DNA of 64,000 nucleotides from Epiperipatus broadwayi. Its lineage: Eukaryota > Onychophora > Udeonychophora > Euonychophora > Peripatidae. This document shows, in pieces, positions 59,791 through 64,000 of this stretch. A program made the position numbers and the translations under genes. Below the pieces are notes generated by a model that saw only the letters and a program-made list of their open reading frames with translations, was not told the origin of the DNA and ran no database searches. How positions within the stretch are numbered: position 1 is the stretch's first letter; each line of letters opens with the position of its first letter. The stretch is from positions 62,001-126,000 of the forward strand of contig JAQFVV010012395.1 of NCBI GenBank assembly GCA_028023455.1. The letters run 5' to 3'.

Positions 59791-60895
59791 AATTTTGAAG
59801 GAATCCAGTTATAATTACTGAACTTTCAAATTTAATAATATATTTTCTGTGGAACAGAGATACGAATAGGGAAAAAAATTTAGGAGTAAGGGGGTGTAGT
59901 TTTTAAGACGAGAATTTGAAGGATAATAAAAAATATAAGTTGAAAAAATATCAGTAATATTGAATGAAAATATTGTTTACTAAAAATTATTATGTGAAAA
60001 AAAAAAATTAAACGAAGAGTGCAATTGTATACCGATAGGTGGGGAGAGGAACTGAGAAGTATATTCTATAATAGGATTTAAAAAAATCAAAAAAAGATGA
60101 GTTGATGATCTAAGGATAGGATAAATTTGTTTGTCAACGAACTAATAATAACGATTATCTTCATTATTTACTATTATTTAAATACACACACACACACGTC
60201 AATTACCAATCCGTTCTATTTACGTGACAGTTAATGCTTTAGAAAAAGATTTCATTAATGTTTTATTGGTTTGGTTTTTTTTAGTTGAAGAGTTTCTCAA
60301 TCAAGGTTTTTTTTTTTTTTAATGGTAATATACTATATAAATAACTGACGACCCTTTTAAAGTCTTTACTATTTTTTTATTATTTAAAATTAGCAACAAA
60401 GCGAATCTATTTATAAAACTAATTAAACTTTTCAAAATAAAAGTGCATTTGAGACGGGCAAAATAATAACTATTATAAAACAAATATGATACTGTAATGT
60501 CTTCACTGATGAAAGCGATATCATTAAATGTCCATGATTTCGTCAGTGGTAGATAATGGAATTTATTTTTTCCGGAGTTCGATTATTTTCTCCAGCGACG
60601 CTATACATTGTTATTTTTCTGAAGAGAGCTGGAAATAACTAATAGTAGAGTACTAAACCATTGCTTGGTAATCATGTCGCCTTAACCTTAATTTATTTTA
60701 ACAACTGTTTAATTAGACTTCTCAATTCACTGGTGAGCTTTCTATGTTGTAGCCTTTTTTATATATATAATTTTTTCAAAACAAAATTTGAATTTTTTTT
60801 TTAAATAACTCTTTATCAATGTATAAATATTCCATTTTGATGTATAAAAAAATCATACTCATAAAGTTTAATTGTCCATTAATCAAATAAGATCC
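59791..60895. other. Gene-free stretch within the esterase intron
   Basis: AT-rich, with a short (CA)n run near 60184-60196. Nothing else recognised. Confidence 0.5.
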
Positions 60896-61010
60896 AGATT
60901 AGTCAAGCATTGGTGGTCGAGAGGTCAGCGACAGCTGCTTTACAAATAGTTGTCCCGGATTTGCGGGTTCGCTTCCCGGCTGATGCTATGACACATGAGA
61001 GAAAAAAAAA
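60896..61010 (+). mobile_element. tRNA-Gly-derived SINE, second copy
   Basis: It shares the upstream TTAGTCAAGC, the head GCATTGGTGG with A box TGGTCGAGAGG, the B box GGTTCGCTTCC and the tail TGACACATGAGAG plus poly-A with the copy at 14430-14525. About 11 extra bases lie between the anticodon arm and the T arm. The acceptor ends GCATTGG and TGATGC still pair. Not a functional tRNA. Confidence 0.7.
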
Positions 61011-61269
61011 AGAAGATCCAGATACTCCGAGCTTTTGAATGTGCAGCTCTAAATTTATTCCGAATTATTGTTTAATCCAATTGAGATCTGTTTCTAATGA
61101 TTAAGTTTTCATGTGTAAATCCTTCTCTTGTGGTTTTTAAACTACCGTTCTCATTTTTTAATCTTAATTTATATCAGACCATTTTTGTATTTTTTTTTAA
61201 ATAATTATTTTTTATTTCTTCATACATAATCTCTATTTTTTCCTATCATGTTTATTTACAAATACATCT

Positions 61270-61655
61270 GTATTCATAATAGAAAAGCAATCTAGAGACT
61301 TTAGACCTCCCAACAAAAGATGTATGTTAAGGTTCATAAGAAGAGATCAAAAACAAAATACATGAGTGAGCGAACAAACACATATCACTAATATCATTAA
61401 AAGAATTATGAGATTAAATGGATTAGACATATTGCTAGAAGAAATAATGTTATTAGGCAGTCAATTGAAGTTTTAAATGATATCCCAAGAAAATATAAAA
61501 GACCTAGAAAAAGACCACATATGAGATAGATGAATGAAATAAGAAAGTATGTTGGTGAGATGTGAAGAGAGAGACTAAATATTAGAGAAACTGGATTAAA
61601 TATGGACTTTTATTCTGCAATGGATCAATAGTGGTTGGAAATGATGATTGTATCT
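61270..61655 (+). mobile_element. RTE 3' fragment, degenerate
   Basis: Plus-strand equivalent of the RTE C-terminal region. It reads through GAACAAACACATATCACTAA, ATTGCTAGAAGAAATAATG and GACCTAGAAAAAGACCACAT to the terminal ATTCTGCAATGGATCAATAG and GATGATGATT-like tail. Several stops are present. A 5'-truncated copy. Confidence 0.75.
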
Positions 61656-62176
61656 TTATAATCCTTACATCTCTTAGAATATATTTTACTCTCCTCACTA
61701 TCAACCCATCAACTACAAGATAGCAATTTCATATGCCTTCGTCTCCTGAGTCGTAAATTCTAGCATTGCACACATTACAAACTATTGTAATATTATTCTT
61801 TAAATCATAAGATGTAATAATTATATTTACTTCCTCTAAAATTGTTTTTTAGCTATATAAGAGAGATTTTTTTAAGAATGCATATGTATGTACTAAAGTT
61901 TTTAGAATAATTTGGAAAATTTATTTATAAAAGACAAAACAGCCTTTTAAAGGAAAAGTCATACTAAAAACAGATAAATAAAAAAAATTATTAAGAAGGT
62001 TCATGAATTGCTGAGAGATGAGAATGTCTACAGTTTTTCAACCATGTTCTATCTTCTAGATAATAATAGATATCTATGTGTTGCGTATTGGATATTAGCT
62101 GGCTATCTGAAAAAGATCTTAGCCCAGATTTGAATTCAGATCATAACATACCATGTGTAAATAATTTTTATTGATA

Positions 62177-62652
62177 ATTAATATATAGGGTATATGAGCA
62201 CAGATTTTCACACGACCCACAACTCTCCACTCTATCTAATAACACTGATACACTTAAACACATATATGTTGAAAAGATAAACAATCACCAATACATGTAT
62301 TTCATGCTAAACCAGCAATCATCAGTTGGTCCAGATTATCATCTCCACACATGCATCCTATAAGTGCTCAGATATTTATTAAGATAGACAATCCTCATAC
62401 TTTAATGGACAGGCTTCAATCTACTCCACACTCCAACTCTTCGACCGTCCATCCAATTGAAAATCTGACGATGGAATGTTCAAAGGCCACCCTGAGGCCG
62501 AGATTCGTGTCACACCCATGTTGACCTAAGGTCAATCTGAACCCCACATGTACAGGACATAATCCATTTAATACATATGCAAGGATGGGCAGGCATCTCT
62601 GCAATGTAATAACTGAAACACAGGCTTATTATATACCTGTGTCTTAATATAG
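62177..62652 (-). repeat. Family C dispersed repeat, full unit (inverted)
   Basis: On the plus strand it begins ATTAATATATAGGGTATATG and ends after the hairpin ACACAGG...CCTGTGT (62617-62642). It is the inverse of the 44.6-kb copy but breaks at a different point in the unit, which defines the unit ends. It contains TGACCTAAGGTCA (62522-62534). A 62-codon minus-strand frame inside it is incidental. Confidence 0.7.
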
Positions 62653-63620
62653 GGGAGATATAAAAGAGTATGTGGTGAGATTTGGCTTTTTTTTGTATAT
62701 AGCCACAAATCTGATTTTTAAAAATTTGATATTTATACTATAAAATTTTCTTTCATTAAAGTGCACTTATCTTTAATGTATTTTTAAGATGTGAATTCAT
62801 ATTATAAGTAATTGTTTGACATTATTAGAATAATGAGGAACAGAGTATTTGCTCCTTCTCCAGCTTACATTAAGATGAATTTAATAGCATGTGACAAATT
62901 CTAAAAAAAAAATCCTGTAATGGTCAAAACCGTCCAGCTAACATTCAAATTGCCCAAGAGTAATTTGCATGCAGCTCCACATTTCAACGTCATATGATCA
63001 CAAACATTTTCTTTTTATATCTCGTTAGAACTCAGTTAGATGCAAAAGACTGTTATGATATTTTTAATTACTGTTGTGTTTAATTGCAATAAAAACAAGT
63101 GTTAGAATAATGAAAAATTAACGATTTATTTACGTACATACATAATGACAAAATAAATAATAACACAATTGACAAAAATCCTTCGGAAGCATCAGTCTAT
63201 TGGTCTTTTCTCCCGACTTGAAATTTAGAATAACAACACTTAATGATCTATTGTTTTATTTAATTGCCCTAGCTAGTTTGATGAAAAATTAATATGATTA
63301 GATATTCATTGCCCATTATGCACAGACAATATACGGCCCTGTGCATCTTAATAATCCCTGGGTAGATCCAGACTTGCTGCACAGATTAACTGTAACTACC
63401 AATATTTATTAGTATAACCCAGTTTTAAGATTTATTCATCTTACAAGCTTTAGGATATGCTAAAAATCATTTAATAAACTATACTATTAGAAGAACTAAA
63501 CTAACATAAATTCTTTCAGGCTATAGTGCTTGGAAAACTAATACTGAGCAAGCCAAATAAGGGAATAAAAATATTATGTGATACAGACGCTCTTTAATAT
63601 CTCTTCTAATAGTAATCAAA
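62653..63620. other. Gene-free stretch
   Basis: AT-rich. No esterase exon or other feature was recognised. Confidence 0.5.
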
Positions 63621-63625
63621 ATGCC

Positions 63626-63830
63626 CTGGTAGAAATCATGCATCTACCTGGCATTTGTGACTGAAACTTACAAAATAACTGGTAGGAATTGGTATCTACC
63701 TGGTAAATAATGATAATAATAAGAAATATAAATGGTGCAAACAGCATATGCATTACTCTTATATATAAACAATCAAAGAGTATACATGCAATACATATAT
63801 ATGGTAGGAATGGGCATTTACTGGATAAAT
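63626..63830 (+). repeat. Three spaced hairpin repeats
   Basis: CTGGTAGAAATCATGCATCT (63626), CTGGTAGGAATTGGTATCTA (63679) and TGGTAGGAATGGGCATTTAC (63802) are copies of a motif of about 28 bp. Each can form a GGTAG...CTACC-type hairpin, imperfect in the third copy. Confidence 0.5.
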
Positions 63831-64000
63831 ACTACTCAAACTAAGTCGTAGAGCATGAGCAGTGGGAAAACGCATCTGCTTCAATCTCTCTCTTGGATAA
63901 TAAAATTTTATATATACAAGACAGCCTAAAATAGTACATTAGCTCAAAAAAATTTAATATACACAAATATCCTTTCCAATGCTTGCCTATCCCAAACCTG

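Noticed and set aside
1-64000. CRISPR array, bacterial operon or phage-type system
   Set aside because: Composition, spliced exons, retrotransposons and tRNA-derived SINEs indicate an animal nuclear genome; no regularly spaced short repeats with unique spacers were seen.

Overview
This window is AT-rich metazoan DNA (roughly 70% A+T by eye). It has very few exons, long introns or intergenic stretches, and many layered mobile elements. Two host exons are convincing, and both suggest an arthropod. At 13.5-14.0 kb (minus strand) is the first coding exon of an aquaporin of the big brain (bib) type. At 57.9-58.1 kb (plus strand) is the first, secreted exon of a carboxylesterase/cholinesterase-like gene. 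No further exon of either gene was found, so bib intron 1 would exceed 13.5 kb and the esterase intron 1 would exceed 5.9 kb. The lineage within arthropods cannot be fixed from this sequence.

Layout. 1-13.5 kb: mostly unannotatable AT-rich DNA, probably bib intron or downstream DNA, with small hairpin repeats. 13.5-18 kb: bib exon 1, a tRNA-Gly-derived SINE, and a nearly intact 3.3-kb RTE-type non-LTR retrotransposon (copy 1) on the same strand as bib. 19-25.6 kb: a coding-less LTR element with a tRNA-Lys-like primer site, inserted in the 5' part of a decayed RTE copy (copy 3). 26-31 kb: an endonuclease fragment of another non-LTR element and two fold-back elements. 31.6-37 kb: a Penelope-like remnant, then RTE copy 2, which is split by a 561-bp inverted-repeat element and by a near-perfect palindrome carrying a Penelope GIY-YIG fragment on both arms. 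38.2-42.7 kb: an LTR retrotransposon with 1.6-kb LTRs whose short interior holds only a broken gag. 44-49.4 kb: a tandem, circularly permuted dispersed repeat, a structured GC-richer stretch, a C20 tract between 20-bp direct repeats, and an RTE 3' fragment. 52-55.7 kb: Penelope-like fragments, including one bounded by a 17-bp target duplication. 57.7-58.1 kb: esterase promoter and exon. 59-64 kb: RTE fragments, a second tRNA-Gly SINE and another permuted repeat.

How the parts relate. The host exons are not functionally linked. The mobile elements form a nested history: RTE copies host later insertions, and several insertions lie in the same kind of (AT)n tract, twice at the same place in the RTE 5' UTR. 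The most unusual theme is self-inversion. Penelope-like copies at 31.7, 36.3 and 54.8 kb all have their 3' end duplicated head-on in inverted orientation, and the 36.3-kb copy has a nested ladder of partial duplications at its centre, as if reverse transcription had snapped back and slipped. No CRISPR array, operon, rRNA or intact functional tRNA gene was seen.
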